DNA from: Roseomonas sp. 18066
Lineage (GTDB): Bacteria > Pseudomonadota > Alphaproteobacteria > Acetobacterales > Acetobacteraceae
Assembly (NCBI RefSeq): GCF_902706185.1
Contig: NZ_CACSJM010000036.1
Coordinates: 1-42,883 of the forward strand
Length of the DNA stretch: 42,883 nt
Direction of reading: 5' to 3'
The notes beneath the pieces are model-generated. The model did not search any database and was not told the DNA's origin. It was given only the letters and a program-made list of their open reading frames with translations. The translations under genes and the position numbers were made by a program. Every line of letters begins with the position of its first letter. Position 1 is the first letter of the stretch. Of this stretch, positions 8,100-15,860 are shown in pieces.

Positions 8100-8957
8100 A
8101 TGCGGCTGGATGGCGCGTTACGCCGGGGTGTGGATATCTGGTACAGCCTGCGCCTGCCGGTGCAGATCCTTCTGCTGATCCTGGTGCTGGCGCTGCCCGT
8201 CCTCGCCGTCTGGGGCATCGTCGGCCTGTTCCGCGGCGGCGCCGCCCCCGCGCCGCAGGCGGCAGCGCCCGCCGCGCCCCCGGCCCGCGGCGGCGCGCTG
8301 GAGCAGGACTTCGCCACCCGCCTGCTGGAGGACACCACCCGCGGCTGGACGGCGCAGTTCCGCAGCCTGGGCCGGACCTTCCAGCCCGCCGCGCCGATCT
8401 TCGCCAATGGCATCGCGCCGACCGCCTGCGACAACGCCCCGGCGCCCTCCGGCCTGTTCTATTGCACGGCCGATGCGCGGATCTATGTCGACCTCGACCG
8501 CCAGGCCAAGCTGTCGCAGGGCGGCGATGGCGGCGGCATGACGGTGGCGCTGCTGCTGGCGCATGCGGTCGGCCACCATGTGCAGCAGCAGCTGGGCATG
8601 CTCGACCTGGTGCGCGGGCTGCAGGCGCGCTCGCCCGATGCCGCCGGCGCCGACAATCTGCGCCGCCGGGTCGAGCTGCAGGCCGATTGCTTCGCCGGGC
8701 TCTGGGCCAAGAGCAGCACGCTGGTCACGGGCCTGGCCGACACCGCGGCGCAGGAGGCCGCCTTCGCCGCCATGCGCGAGGATGCCGCCCGGCCCGCATC
8801 GCCGCCGGCCGCGACCAATGCGACCGAGCCGGCCTCGGCGGCGGTGGTGCCCCAGGCGCCGGCGCCGCTGACCGCCGCCGAACGGGCGCAGTGGTTCCGC
8901 ACCGGAATGCAGCGGGGCGACTTCGCCGCCTGCGACACATTTTCCGGCCTGCCCTGA
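8100..8957 (+). CDS. YpfJ-like membrane zinc metallopeptidase relative, catalytic Glu missing
   Basis: A 285-residue protein of the putative neutral zinc metallopeptidase (YpfJ) family. A membrane anchor lies at about residues 18-45 (SLRLPVQILLLILVLALPVL), followed by a proline/alanine linker and a periplasmic domain. Family landmarks are present: FQPAAPIFANG, a Cys pair region TACDNAPAPSGLFYC, the block ARIYVDLDR, and RRVELQADCFAGLWA, which supplies a zinc ligand and is highly conserved. The HExxH motif, however, reads H155-A156-V157-G158-H159 (LAHAVGHHVQQQLG). Codon 156 is GCG, so the catalytic glutamate is alanine. The metal ligands remain, so it may bind zinc but should not hydrolyse peptides by the usual mechanism. 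The tail is rich in Ala/Pro and ends with a short conserved-looking WFRTGMQRGDFAACDTF segment. GGGG about 8 bases upstream supports the start. Confidence 0.85.
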   Translation: MRLDGALRRGVDIWYSLRLPVQILLLILVLALPVLAVWGIVGLFRGGAAPAPQAAAPAAPPARGGALEQDFATRLLEDTTRGWTAQFRSLGRTFQPAAPIFANGIAPTACDNAPAPSGLFYCTADARIYVDLDRQAKLSQGGDGGGMTVALLLAHAVGHHVQQQLGMLDLVRGLQARSPDAAGADNLRRRVELQADCFAGLWAKSSTLVTGLADTAAQEAAFAAMREDAARPASPPAATNATEPASAAVVPQAPAPLTAAERAQWFRTGMQRGDFAACDTFSGLP

Positions 8958-9038
8958 TTTTTCCGGACGCCGCGGCTTGACGAAAGCGGCCGCCGGGCCG
9001 CCCATGGGCGGGTCGCCTCGCCTGGATCGGGTCCTGCC

Positions 9039-10028
9039 ATGCCGCTGACATCGCCCCTCGCCCTGACCATGGGCGAGCCCGCCGGCATCGGCGCCGAGAT
9101 TTCCTTCGGTGCCTGGAAGGCTCTCCGGCAGGACGGGCCTTTCTTTCTGTACATCGGCGATCCGGCGCTGCTGGGCGACGCGCCCTGGCGGGAGATCGCC
9201 GATCCGGCCGAGGCCGCCGCGATCTTTCCCGACGCCATCCCGGTGCTGCCGCTGCCATTGGCGGTGCCGGCGGTGCCCGGACAGCTCGACCCGCGCAACG
9301 CGCCCGCGGTCATCGCCTCCATCGAGCGCGCTGTCGCTTTGGCGCAATCCGGCGCGGCCGCGGCGGTGGTGACCAACCCGATCCAGAAATCGGTGCTGAC
9401 CGGCACCGGCTTCGCCTATCCGGGCCATACCGAGTTCCTCGCCGCCCTGGCCCCGGGCGACGGCCCGCCGGTGATGCTGCTGGCCGCTGCCGGGCTGCGC
9501 GCCGTGCCGGTGACCATCCACCAGTCCCTGCGCAGCGCCATCGACAGCCTGACGCCGGAAAAGATCATCGCGGTGGCGCGGGCGACGGCGGCGGGGCTGT
9601 CGCGCGACTTCGGCATCGCCAGCCCGCGCCTCGCGCTGTGCGGCCTCAACCCGCATGCCGGCGAGGCCGGCACCATGGGGCTCGAGGACCGCGACATCAT
9701 CGCCCCCGCCATCGCCCGGCTGCGCGCGGAGGGCATCGATGCGCGCGGCCCCTTCCCGGCCGACACGCTGTTCACCCCGCATGCCCGCGCCGGCTACGAC
9801 GTGGCGCTGGGCATGTATCACGACCAGGCGCTGATCCCGGTGAAGACGCTGGACATGGCGGGCGGGGTCAATGTGACGCTCAATCTCGGCGTGGTGCGCA
9901 CCAGCCCGGACCATGGCACGGCGCTGGACATCGCCGGCCAGGGCCGTGCCGATGCCGGCAGCCTGGTCGCCGCCCTTCGCCTCGCGGCCGAGCTCGCCGC
10001 GCATCGCCTGGAAAGGAAGCCCGCGTGA
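9039..10028 (+). CDS. pdxA: 4-hydroxythreonine-4-phosphate dehydrogenase
   Basis: Cytoplasmic enzyme of DXP-dependent vitamin B6 synthesis. It oxidises 4-phosphohydroxy-L-threonine with NAD to an unstable product that decarboxylates to 3-amino-2-oxopropyl phosphate. The 329 residues match the family length. Signatures: [15 protein letters not shown] at the N-terminus, [11 protein letters not shown], the metal-ligand region [24 protein letters not shown], and the C-terminal [13 protein letters not shown] and [16 protein letters not shown]. The product feeds PdxJ, whose GTG start overlaps the pdxA stop (GTGA), giving a pdxAJ unit. The gene lies 81 bases after the peptidase-like gene and may have its own promoter (TTGACG at 8977). 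Confidence 0.96.
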   Translation: MPLTSPLALTMGEPAGIGAEISFGAWKALRQDGPFFLYIGDPALLGDAPWREIADPAEAAAIFPDAIPVLPLPLAVPAVPGQLDPRNAPAVIASIERAVALAQSGAAAAVVTNPIQKSVLTGTGFAYPGHTEFLAALAPGDGPPVMLLAAAGLRAVPVTIHQSLRSAIDSLTPEKIIAVARATAAGLSRDFGIASPRLALCGLNPHAGEAGTMGLEDRDIIAPAIARLRAEGIDARGPFPADTLFTPHARAGYDVALGMYHDQALIPVKTLDMAGGVNVTLNLGVVRTSPDHGTALDIAGQGRADAGSLVAALRLAAELAAHRLERKPA

Positions 10029-10762
10029 AGCCGCTGCGCCTCTCGGTCAATGTCGATCACGTCGCCACCCTGCGCAACGCGCGCGGCGGCCGCTTCCCCT
10101 GCCCGCTGCAGGCGGCGCGCACCAGCCTGGCGGCCGGCGCCGACGGGGTGACGCTGCATCTGCGCGAGGATCGCCGCCATATCCGCGACGAGGATCTGCG
10201 GCGCATCCATGCCGAGCCCGGCCTGCGGCTGAATTTCGAGATGGCGGCGACCGACGAGATGGTCGGGCTCTGCGCCGCGCTGCGCCCGGCGGCCTGCTGC
10301 ATCGTGCCGGAGAAGCGGCAGGAGCTGACCACGGAAGGCGGGCTCGACGTGCTGCGCGCGGGCCCTGGGCTCGGCGAGGCGATCCGCCGGCTGGCGGGCG
10401 AAGGCGTCGAGGTCTCGATCTTCGTCGAGCCGGATGCGGCGCAGATCGAGGCCTGCGCCCGGCTCGGCGCCCAGGCGGTGGAGCTGCACACCGGCACCTA
10501 TGCCGATGCGGCGCCGGAGGCGCGCGGCCCGCTGCTGGCGCGGCTGGCCGCGGGCGCGCGCGCGGCCGAGGCCGCCGGTTTGTCCTGTCACGCCGGCCAC
10601 GGGCTGGATTACGTTAGCGTGATCGGCATCGCAGCCATCCCGCAGATCGTCGAGGTCAGCATCGGCCATTTCCTGATCGGCGCTGCGATTTTCGAGGGTT
10701 TGCCGGGCGCCATCGCGCGGATGCGCGGCGCCATCGCCGAAGGTCGTGCGCAGATCGTCTAA
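10025..10762 (+). CDS. pdxJ: Pyridoxine 5'-phosphate synthase
   Basis: Condenses 3-amino-2-oxopropyl phosphate (from PdxA) with 1-deoxyxylulose 5-phosphate to make pyridoxine 5'-phosphate. It is 245 residues, the usual length of this TIM barrel. The GTG at 10025 is chosen because the protein then begins with the family start [22 protein letters not shown] (shown in part) and overlaps the pdxA stop by 4 bases. Other signatures are [68 protein letters not shown] and the final [12 protein letters not shown] with [15 protein letters not shown]. Confidence 0.97.
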   Translation: MKPLRLSVNVDHVATLRNARGGRFPCPLQAARTSLAAGADGVTLHLREDRRHIRDEDLRRIHAEPGLRLNFEMAATDEMVGLCAALRPAACCIVPEKRQELTTEGGLDVLRAGPGLGEAIRRLAGEGVEVSIFVEPDAAQIEACARLGAQAVELHTGTYADAAPEARGPLLARLAAGARAAEAAGLSCHAGHGLDYVSVIGIAAIPQIVEVSIGHFLIGAAIFEGLPGAIARMRGAIAEGRAQIV

Positions 10763-10782
10763 AAACACGGCTTTCACGGGCA

Positions 10783-10821
10783 TTGCGTATCGATATCGCA
10801 ACAGTGCAGTCTGTTGCAGAC
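10783..10821. promoter_or_regulatory. Two adjacent inverted repeats between pdxJ and the sensor kinase
   Basis: TTGCG at 10783-10787 pairs with CGCAA at 10797-10801 across 9 bases. GTCTG at 10809-10813 pairs with CAGAC at 10817-10821 across 3 bases. They lie in the 175-base gap after pdxJ, about 120-150 bases before the kinase start. They could be operator sites for the kinase promoter or weak stem-loops at the end of the pdxJ transcript; there is no T-tract after them. Confidence 0.35.
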
Positions 10822-10937
10822 AGCGAAGGGCCTGGCCGATCTCCGGCGGGCCACCGGCGGAAGGAGGCGCGGTGACGTCCAAGAGCCACGCGGCAGGGCC
10901 CGGTCGCCCCGCCGTTCCCTGGGACGAACCCTAACCC

Positions 10938-13016
10938 ATGCCGCTCCGGGCCCTGGCGCGCGGTCGCGGCAGGACGCCGCTGGCCTCCCACCTGGCCCTG
11001 CTCAGCTTCGTGCTGCTGGCGCCCATCGTCATCCTCGCCGCCGCGCTGACCCATGCCTATGTCGATGCCGAGCGCGACATGCAGCGCCGCCAGGCGCAGG
11101 AGCAGGCGCGCATCATCGCCGGCCGCGTCGAGCAGACCATGGCGCGCCGCATCGCCGCGCTGCAGGTGCTGGCCGAGGCGCCGGCGCTGGACCCGCCCGA
11201 TGCCGAGGCCATCGCGCCGCAGCTGGACGCGGTGGCGCGGCTGCTGGGCGGCAGCGTCACCCTGCAGCCGCCGCGCGGCGGCGCCGGCGACACCCTGCCC
11301 GCCGCCGTCGCGACCGGCATCGCCGCGGTCGAGCAGCGCGTGCTGCGCGACCACCAGCCGGCGATTTCCGCGCTGCTGCCGCTGCCCGGCGACGAGGGGC
11401 AGGCGGTGCTGCTGGCGGTGCCGGTGCTGCGCCCCAACGCGCTGAACCAGAACGAGCTGCGCGGGCTGCTGTGGCTGCTGATGCGGCCGGAGTCGTTCCG
11501 CCAGACCCTGGCCGGCGTGCCGCTGCCGCGCGGCTGGATCGGCAACCTGGTCGATGCCGGCGGCACCGTCGTCGCCCGCAGCTTCCGGCATGACGAATTC
11601 CTCGGCCGGCCGACGCCCTTCGAGGCGCAGCGGCACAATCCGGGGCCGAGCGGCGTCTGGATGACGGAGGCGCTGGATGGCCAGCAGGTGATGCTGGCCT
11701 ATGTCATGCTGCAGGCCACCGGCTGGCGCGCCAGCGTGCTGGTGCCGCTGGCGCAGAGCGAGGGCGCGCTGCAGCAATCTCTGCTGCTGCTGGGGCTGGC
11801 CGCGGCCGGGCTGGTGGCGCTGGCGGCGGGGCTGGCCGTGCTCTTCGCCCGCGGCATCGCGCGGCCGGTGCGGGCGCTGGCCCAGGCCGCGCATGCGCTC
11901 GGCCGCGGCGACCCGGTGGTGACGCCGCAGGCGCCGATCGAGGAGCTGCACGCCGTCGGCACCGCCATGGCGGCGGCCAGCATCACCCTGCGCGCGCGCG
12001 AGCGGGCGCTGGCCGAGAGCGAGGCGCGGCTGGCCCGCGCCCTGAAGGCGGCGCGCATCGCCACCTGGGAATGGGAGGCGGCGACCGACAGCCTGACCGG
12101 ATCGCGCGGGCGGGAGGCGCTGTATGGCCATCCCGCCGGCACCCTGCGCGACCTGCCCAGCCTGCTGGCGGCGACCCATCCGGAGGATCGCGACCGCCTG
12201 GCCCAGGCGATGCATGGCGGGCTGGATCCGGCCGGCAGCGGCGTCTTCGAGGTGGCCTGCCGCGCCGTCTGGCCGGATGGCCGCATCCGCTGGCTGCAAT
12301 CCCAGGGCGCGGTGATGGAGCGCAGCCCGAGCGGCGAGCCGCTGCGCCTGTCCGGCGTGGTGATGGACGTGACCGACGCGCAAGCCGCGATGGAGCGCGA
12401 GAAGCTGCTGGTCTCCGAGGTCGACCACCGCGCGCGCAACGTGCTGACCGTGGTGCAGTCGCTGCTGAAGATGAGCCGCGCCGACGACCCCGCGCATTTC
12501 GCCGCCGCCGTGCAGGGCCGCGTCGCGGCGCTGGCCCGGGCGCACACGCTGCTGGCGCGGGAACGCTGGGATGGCAGCGAGCTTTTCGCGCTGGCCCGCG
12601 AGACGCTGGGCGGCCATGTCGAGAGCGGCCATGTCCTGCTGCGCGGCCAGGCCGTCGATCTGGCGCCGCATGCGGTGCAGCCGCTGTCGATGGTGCTGCA
12701 CGAGCTGGCGACCAATGCGGCGCAGCATGGCGCGCTGTCGCGCGGCCAGGGCCAGGTGGTGCTGTCCTGGCTGGTGCAGGGCGGCGTGCTCAGCCTGTCC
12801 TGGCACGAGCATCACGGCCCCACGGTCACCCCCCCGGCGCGGCGCGGCTTCGGGCTGCGCGTGGTGGAGAACACGGTCACCCGCCAGCTGGGCGGCAGCG
12901 TCGAGCTGCAATGGCAGCCGGACGGGCTGATCTGCCGGCTGCGCATCGCCGCCGGCCGGGTGCTGCGCGGCGAGGCGCCGGCCGATCTCGACCGCAACCT
13001 CGCCGGGCTGCGCTAG
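10938..13016 (+). CDS. HWE-family membrane sensor histidine kinase (orphan)
   Basis: A 692-residue inner-membrane sensor. TM1 at about 18-40 (LALLSFVLLAPIVILAAALTH) and TM2 at about 280-302 (LLLLGLAAAGLVALAAGLAV) enclose a periplasmic dCache-like sensing region of about 240 residues. A HAMP linker follows (ARPVRALAQAAHALGRGD), then a PAS domain (about 365-485; ARIATWEWEAATDSL, DGRIRWLQSQG). The kinase core is HWE type: phosphoacceptor His497 in EVDHRARNVLTVVQSL, the HELATNAAQHGAL N-box, and the WxE motif in LSLSWHEHHGP with GFGLRVVENTV. HWE kinases in Alphaproteobacteria commonly signal to stress or chemotaxis responders. No response regulator lies nearby, so its partner is elsewhere. Its TAG stop shares the CTAG palindrome with the convergent dehydrogenase gene. 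Confidence 0.93.
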   Translation: MPLRALARGRGRTPLASHLALLSFVLLAPIVILAAALTHAYVDAERDMQRRQAQEQARIIAGRVEQTMARRIAALQVLAEAPALDPPDAEAIAPQLDAVARLLGGSVTLQPPRGGAGDTLPAAVATGIAAVEQRVLRDHQPAISALLPLPGDEGQAVLLAVPVLRPNALNQNELRGLLWLLMRPESFRQTLAGVPLPRGWIGNLVDAGGTVVARSFRHDEFLGRPTPFEAQRHNPGPSGVWMTEALDGQQVMLAYVMLQATGWRASVLVPLAQSEGALQQSLLLLGLAAAGLVALAAGLAVLFARGIARPVRALAQAAHALGRGDPVVTPQAPIEELHAVGTAMAAASITLRARERALAESEARLARALKAARIATWEWEAATDSLTGSRGREALYGHPAGTLRDLPSLLAATHPEDRDRLAQAMHGGLDPAGSGVFEVACRAVWPDGRIRWLQSQGAVMERSPSGEPLRLSGVVMDVTDAQAAMEREKLLVSEVDHRARNVLTVVQSLLKMSRADDPAHFAAAVQGRVAALARAHTLLARERWDGSELFALARETLGGHVESGHVLLRGQAVDLAPHAVQPLSMVLHELATNAAQHGALSRGQGQVVLSWLVQGGVLSLSWHEHHGPTVTPPARRGFGLRVVENTVTRQLGGSVELQWQPDGLICRLRIAAGRVLRGEAPADLDRNLAGLR
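13013..13016. other. Shared palindromic stop CTAG of two convergent genes
   Basis: CTAG carries the TAG stop of the kinase (13014-13016, plus strand) and the TAG stop of the 2-hydroxyacid dehydrogenase (13015-13013, minus strand). The two genes therefore overlap by four bases with no room for a terminator between them. Confidence 0.95.
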
Positions 13017-14035
13017 TTCTTTTCGGTCTGCTTCAGGCGGAACGCGGCTTCCGCATTCACCGCGCCTTCCGGCAGCCGCCCTTCGGCCAGGGCCGCGATC
13101 TGCTGGACGGTGTCCATCGCCTGGTGCTCGGTGGCGGCGCGGGTCAGGCCGCCGATATGCGGCGTCGCCACCACCCGCGGATGCCGCGCCAAGGCCAGCG
13201 CCGGCATCTGGTCCGGCGCGCGGCCGACATCCAGCGCGGCGCCGGCCAGCCGCCCGCTTTCCAGCGCGGCGAGCAGCGCCGCGTCCTCCACCAGCTCGCC
13301 CCGGGCGAGATTGAGGAAGAAGCTGCCGGGACGCATGCAGGCGAAGCGCTCGGCGTTCATCAGCTCGTAGGTCTCGGGCGTCGAGGGCGCCAGGCAGACG
13401 ACGAAATCGGATTCGGCCAGCAGCGGCTCCAGGCGCATGACGCTGACATCCGGCTGCGGCACCGGGTCATGCACCAGCACATGCATCCCCACCGCCCGCG
13501 CCAGCACCGCCAGCCGGCGCGCGATGCGGCCATGGCTGATCAGCCCCAGCGTGCTGCCGCCCAGCTGCCGGCCGAGGAAGGGCTTCGGCTGCTGCCCGGC
13601 ATGGAAGGCCGCCGCGTAGCGCGAGGTGCCGCGCGCCAGGTCGAGCATCATGCCCAAGCCCAGCTCGGCCACCGCGTCGACGAAGCCCGGCGTCGCCCGC
13701 GTCACCAGCACGCCCGCGGCCGAGGCGGCGGCGACGTCGATGGTGCTGATGTCCACGGCCACCCGCAGGAAGGCCTGCAGCCCGGGCGCGGCGGCGAAGG
13801 TCTCGGCGGTGCCGGGGGTGGCGCGGCCGGCGACGATGGCCTGGCAGCCGGCGGCGGCGGCGGCGAGCTCGGCCCCGGCCAGCACCCGGCCGGAGGTGTT
13901 GCGCACCACCTGGGCATGGCGCGACAGCGCCGCCAGGGCGCGGTCGCCGTAATAACCGTCGAACTCGGCCTCGGTATGGGTGAGGAAGACGCGCATCGCG
14001 CGCGCCGTGGGCTCGGCCGCGGGTTTCTGGGGCAT
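13013..14035 (-). CDS. D-2-hydroxyacid dehydrogenase family protein
   Basis: A 340-residue NAD(P)-dependent 2-hydroxyacid dehydrogenase. The ATG at 14035 has an excellent AGGAGGA site just upstream; an internal ATG at 13996 is less likely. Catalytic Arg is in LNLARGELVED and catalytic His in ATPHIGGLT, both canonical. Two positions are unusual. The cofactor loop reads TLGLISHGRIARRL, lacking two of the usual glycines of GxGxxG. The segment normally holding the catalytic Glu (LDVFxxEP) reads LDVGRAPDQMP. This looks like a divergent subfamily rather than a broken gene, because the reading frame is intact. It is divergent from the DeoR regulator (144-base gap), so control by that regulator is possible. 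The substrate is unknown. Confidence 0.87.
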   Translation of the reverse strand: MPQKPAAEPTARAMRVFLTHTEAEFDGYYGDRALAALSRHAQVVRNTSGRVLAGAELAAAAAGCQAIVAGRATPGTAETFAAAPGLQAFLRVAVDISTIDVAAASAAGVLVTRATPGFVDAVAELGLGMMLDLARGTSRYAAAFHAGQQPKPFLGRQLGGSTLGLISHGRIARRLAVLARAVGMHVLVHDPVPQPDVSVMRLEPLLAESDFVVCLAPSTPETYELMNAERFACMRPGSFFLNLARGELVEDAALLAALESGRLAGAALDVGRAPDQMPALALARHPRVVATPHIGGLTRAATEHQAMDTVQQIAALAEGRLPEGAVNAEAAFRLKQTEKN

Positions 14036-14049
14036 GCTTCCTCCTGCGC

Positions 14050-14070
14050 GCCCCTTGAGGGGGCTTTGTT
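14050..14070 (+). promoter_or_regulatory. Stem-loop GCCCC-TTGAG-GGGGC followed by TTTGTT
   Basis: A 5-bp GC stem with a 5-base loop (14050-14064) followed by TTTGTT on the plus strand. It lies just upstream of the ribosome site of the minus-strand dehydrogenase gene, in the divergent gap before deoR. As a terminator it would stop plus-strand antisense read-through from the kinase. In the minus-strand leader it could act as a 5' UTR hairpin. The stem is short, so confidence is low. Confidence 0.35.
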
Positions 14071-14162
14071 GCGGCGCCGAGCTTATCGGAGGCGGGGCAG
14101 GCTGGGAACCGGCGCCGGATCTGCGAAGTCCCACATCCATGGCTGGGAAGCGGCGGAAGAAT

Positions 14163-14177
14163 GTGGCAGTTTGCAAC
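14163..14177. promoter_or_regulatory. Candidate DeoR operator half-site at the deoR start
   Basis: GTGGCA (14163-14168) followed after 3 bases by TGCAAC (14172-14177), ending 2 bases before the regulator start codon. The same pair, with a 2-base gap, recurs at 15001-15014 inside the large dyad before the HAD gene. CCACAT at 14131-14136 forms a distant inverted partner to ATGTGG at 14161-14166. Autoregulation by the DeoR-type protein is inferred. Confidence 0.5.
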
Positions 14178-14179
14178 CC

Positions 14180-14971
14180 ATGGCCCCTCGCAACACCCAT
14201 GCCCTCGGCAAGCCCGCCCGCCACGCCGCGATCCTGGAGGCGCTGTCCACCGACCCCCTGGTCCGCATCAGCACGCTGGCGGAAAAATTCGCGGTCTCGA
14301 CCGAGACGGTGCGGCGCGACATCGAGGACCTTTCGGCCCGCGGCATGGTGCGGCGGACCTATGGCGGCGCCTCGGCCTCGCATTCCGCCATCCAGCCGGA
14401 GCTCAGCCAGCGCGAGCAGGTGCTGGTGGCCGAGCGCGCCCGCATCGGCCGCGCCGCCGCCGCCCTGGTCGAGGATGGCGCCGTGGTGATGCTCGATGCC
14501 GGCAGCACCACGACGCATTTCGCCCGGGCTCTCGCCGCCCGCGGCGTGCGGGCGACGCTGCTGACCAACAGCCTGGACGCGGCGCTGGCCGCCGGCGCCA
14601 GCGAGGCCTTGCGCGTGCTGGTGGCCCCCGGCGAGCTCAGCCTGGTGGAGCGCGGCCTCTATGGCGCCGAGACCCATGCCTTCCTGCGCCGCTTCAATGT
14701 CGACCTCGCGGTGATCGGCGCCTCGGGTCTGGCCGAGGAAGGCCCGACCGAGGCGGAAAGCCGCGCCGCCTGGGTCAAGCGCGCCATGCTGGAACGCGGC
14801 GAGCGGCGGGTGCTGCTGGTCGACAGCTCGAAATTCGGCCGGGTCTTCCTGGAGCGCGTCTGCCCTGCCGCCGAGATCACCGACCTGGTCACCGAGGCCG
14901 ATCCGCCGGTGCCGCTGGCCGCCGCTTTGGGGCAGCGCGGGCTGCGGCTGACGATTGCCACAGAACTGTAA
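14180..14971 (+). CDS. DeoR/GlpR-family transcriptional regulator
   Basis: A 263-residue regulator. The N-terminal winged helix (about 15-70) contains RISTLAEKFAVSTETVRRDIEDLSARGMVRRTYGGA, the DeoR signature. The C-terminal DeoRC sensor domain (about 80-240) has DGAVVMLDAGSTTTHFARAL, LLTNSLDAALAA, FNVDLAVIGASGL and RRVLLVDSSKFGR. DeoRC domains bind phosphorylated sugars or glycerol phosphate. The GlpD-like dehydrogenase at the end of the downstream operon makes a GlpR-like role (derepression by a glycerol phosphate or similar ligand) plausible. It is followed after 43 bases by the HAD gene, with a 44-base nested dyad between them. No strong Shine-Dalgarno site precedes the ATG. Confidence 0.92.
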   Translation: MAPRNTHALGKPARHAAILEALSTDPLVRISTLAEKFAVSTETVRRDIEDLSARGMVRRTYGGASASHSAIQPELSQREQVLVAERARIGRAAAALVEDGAVVMLDAGSTTTHFARALAARGVRATLLTNSLDAALAAGASEALRVLVAPGELSLVERGLYGAETHAFLRRFNVDLAVIGASGLAEEGPTEAESRAAWVKRAMLERGERRVLLVDSSKFGRVFLERVCPAAEITDLVTEADPPVPLAAALGQRGLRLTIATEL

Positions 14972-14974
14972 AAA

Positions 14975-15018
14975 ACATGTTTGACCTGCCACATCGGATA
15001 GTGGCAAGTGCAACATGT
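14975..15018. promoter_or_regulatory. Nested symmetric dyad: candidate operator of the phosphonate-type transport operon
   Basis: Two concentric inverted repeats share one axis. The inner arms are TGCCAC (14987-14992) and GTGGCA (15001-15006), 8 bases apart. The outer arms are ACATGT at 14975-14980 and 15013-15018, each exactly 6 bases from its inner arm. Three of the six intervening bases also pair. The element lies between deoR and the HAD gene and contains the HAD start codon at 15015. Its inner half-site recurs at the deoR start. It fits a dimer or tetramer binding site for the DeoR protein. Confidence 0.7.
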
Positions 15019-15860
15019 ATATGACACAAGAATCCGCCCGGCCGCGGCCCCTCGCCGTCGCCCCCCAGGCTGAGCTCGCCGGGCTCCGCTGGGTGCTGAC
15101 CGATATCGACGACACGCTGACCAGCGACGGCAGGCTGCCCGCCGCCGCCTATGCCGCGCTGGAAGCGCTGGACGCCGCCGGCATCGCCGTGGTGCCGGTG
15201 ACCGGCCGCCCGGCCGGCTGGTGCGACGCCATCGCCCGCCACTGGCCGGTGGCCGGCGTGGTCGGCGAGAATGGCGCGCTGTGGTACGCGCTGGACCGCG
15301 ACGCGCGGCGGATGCTGCGCTGGCAGGCGCAGCCCGAGGCCGAGCGCCGGCTGCGCCGCGCCGGGCTGGAGGCGCTGGCCCAGGCCGCGCTCGCCGCCGT
15401 GCCGGGCGCCGCCATCGCCGCCGACCAGCCCTTCCGTCTCTTCGACATGGCCATCGACTTCTGCGAGGATGCCGGGCCGCTCGGGCTCGACGCCGCCGAG
15501 GCCATCGCCCGCGTCTTCCGCGCCGGGGGCGCGGAGGCCAAGGTCTCCTCGATCCACGTCAATGCCTGGATCGGCGCCTGGGACAAGCGCGCCGGGATCG
15601 AGGCCTTCTTCGCCGCCCGCTTCGGCGAATTCGCGCAGCTGGCGTCGCGCGTGGCCTTTATCGGCGACAGCCTGAACGACGCGCCGCTCTTCGCCGCCGT
15701 GCCCTGCTCGGTGGGCGTCGCCAATGTCGCCCCCTTCCTGGCCGGCATGACCACGCCGCCGGCCTATGTCACCCGTGCCGAAGGCGGCGCGGGCTTCGCC
15801 GAATTCGCCGACGCGCTGCTTAAGGCGCGCGGCGCCGTCCTGGAGGAAACCGCCGCATGA
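15015..15860 (+). CDS. HAD-superfamily phosphatase (HAD-IIB / Cof-like)
   Basis: A 281-residue Mg-dependent phosphatase. Motif I is D30-I-D32-D-T (VLTDIDDTLTSDGRL), motif II is VVPVTGRPAG, the motif III lysine is probably in DKRAGIEAFF, and motif IV is FIGDSLNDAPLF. The large cap between motifs II and III (about 75-180) is typical of HAD-IIB enzymes acting on sugar or glycerate phosphates, such as mannosyl-3-phosphoglycerate phosphatase. The start is 15015 or the in-frame ATG at 15021. Neither has a clear ribosome site and both lie in the dyad operator, so a leaderless transcript is possible. It heads the transporter operon and overlaps the binding-protein gene by 4 bases. It probably dephosphorylates the imported compound or a derivative. 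Confidence 0.88.
   Translation: MYMTQESARPRPLAVAPQAELAGLRWVLTDIDDTLTSDGRLPAAAYAALEALDAAGIAVVPVTGRPAGWCDAIARHWPVAGVVGENGALWYALDRDARRMLRWQAQPEAERRLRRAGLEALAQAALAAVPGAAIAADQPFRLFDMAIDFCEDAGPLGLDAAEAIARVFRAGGAEAKVSSIHVNAWIGAWDKRAGIEAFFAARFGEFAQLASRVAFIGDSLNDAPLFAAVPCSVGVANVAPFLAGMTTPPAYVTRAEGGAGFAEFADALLKARGAVLEETAA

Noticed and set aside
8986..9008. GCGGCC-GCCG-GGCCGC hairpin and CCCATGGG after the peptidase-like gene as a terminator
   Set aside because: The stem is short, no T-run follows, and such GC palindromes are common by chance at this base composition.
8118..10004. Minus-strand open frame of 628 codons over the peptidase-like gene and pdxA
   Set aside because: Shadow frame of pdxA and the YpfJ-like gene; composition is biased and there is no recognisable domain.
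10656..12911. Minus-strand open frame of 751 codons over pdxJ and the sensor kinase
   Set aside because: Shadow of genes with firm domain evidence on the plus strand.
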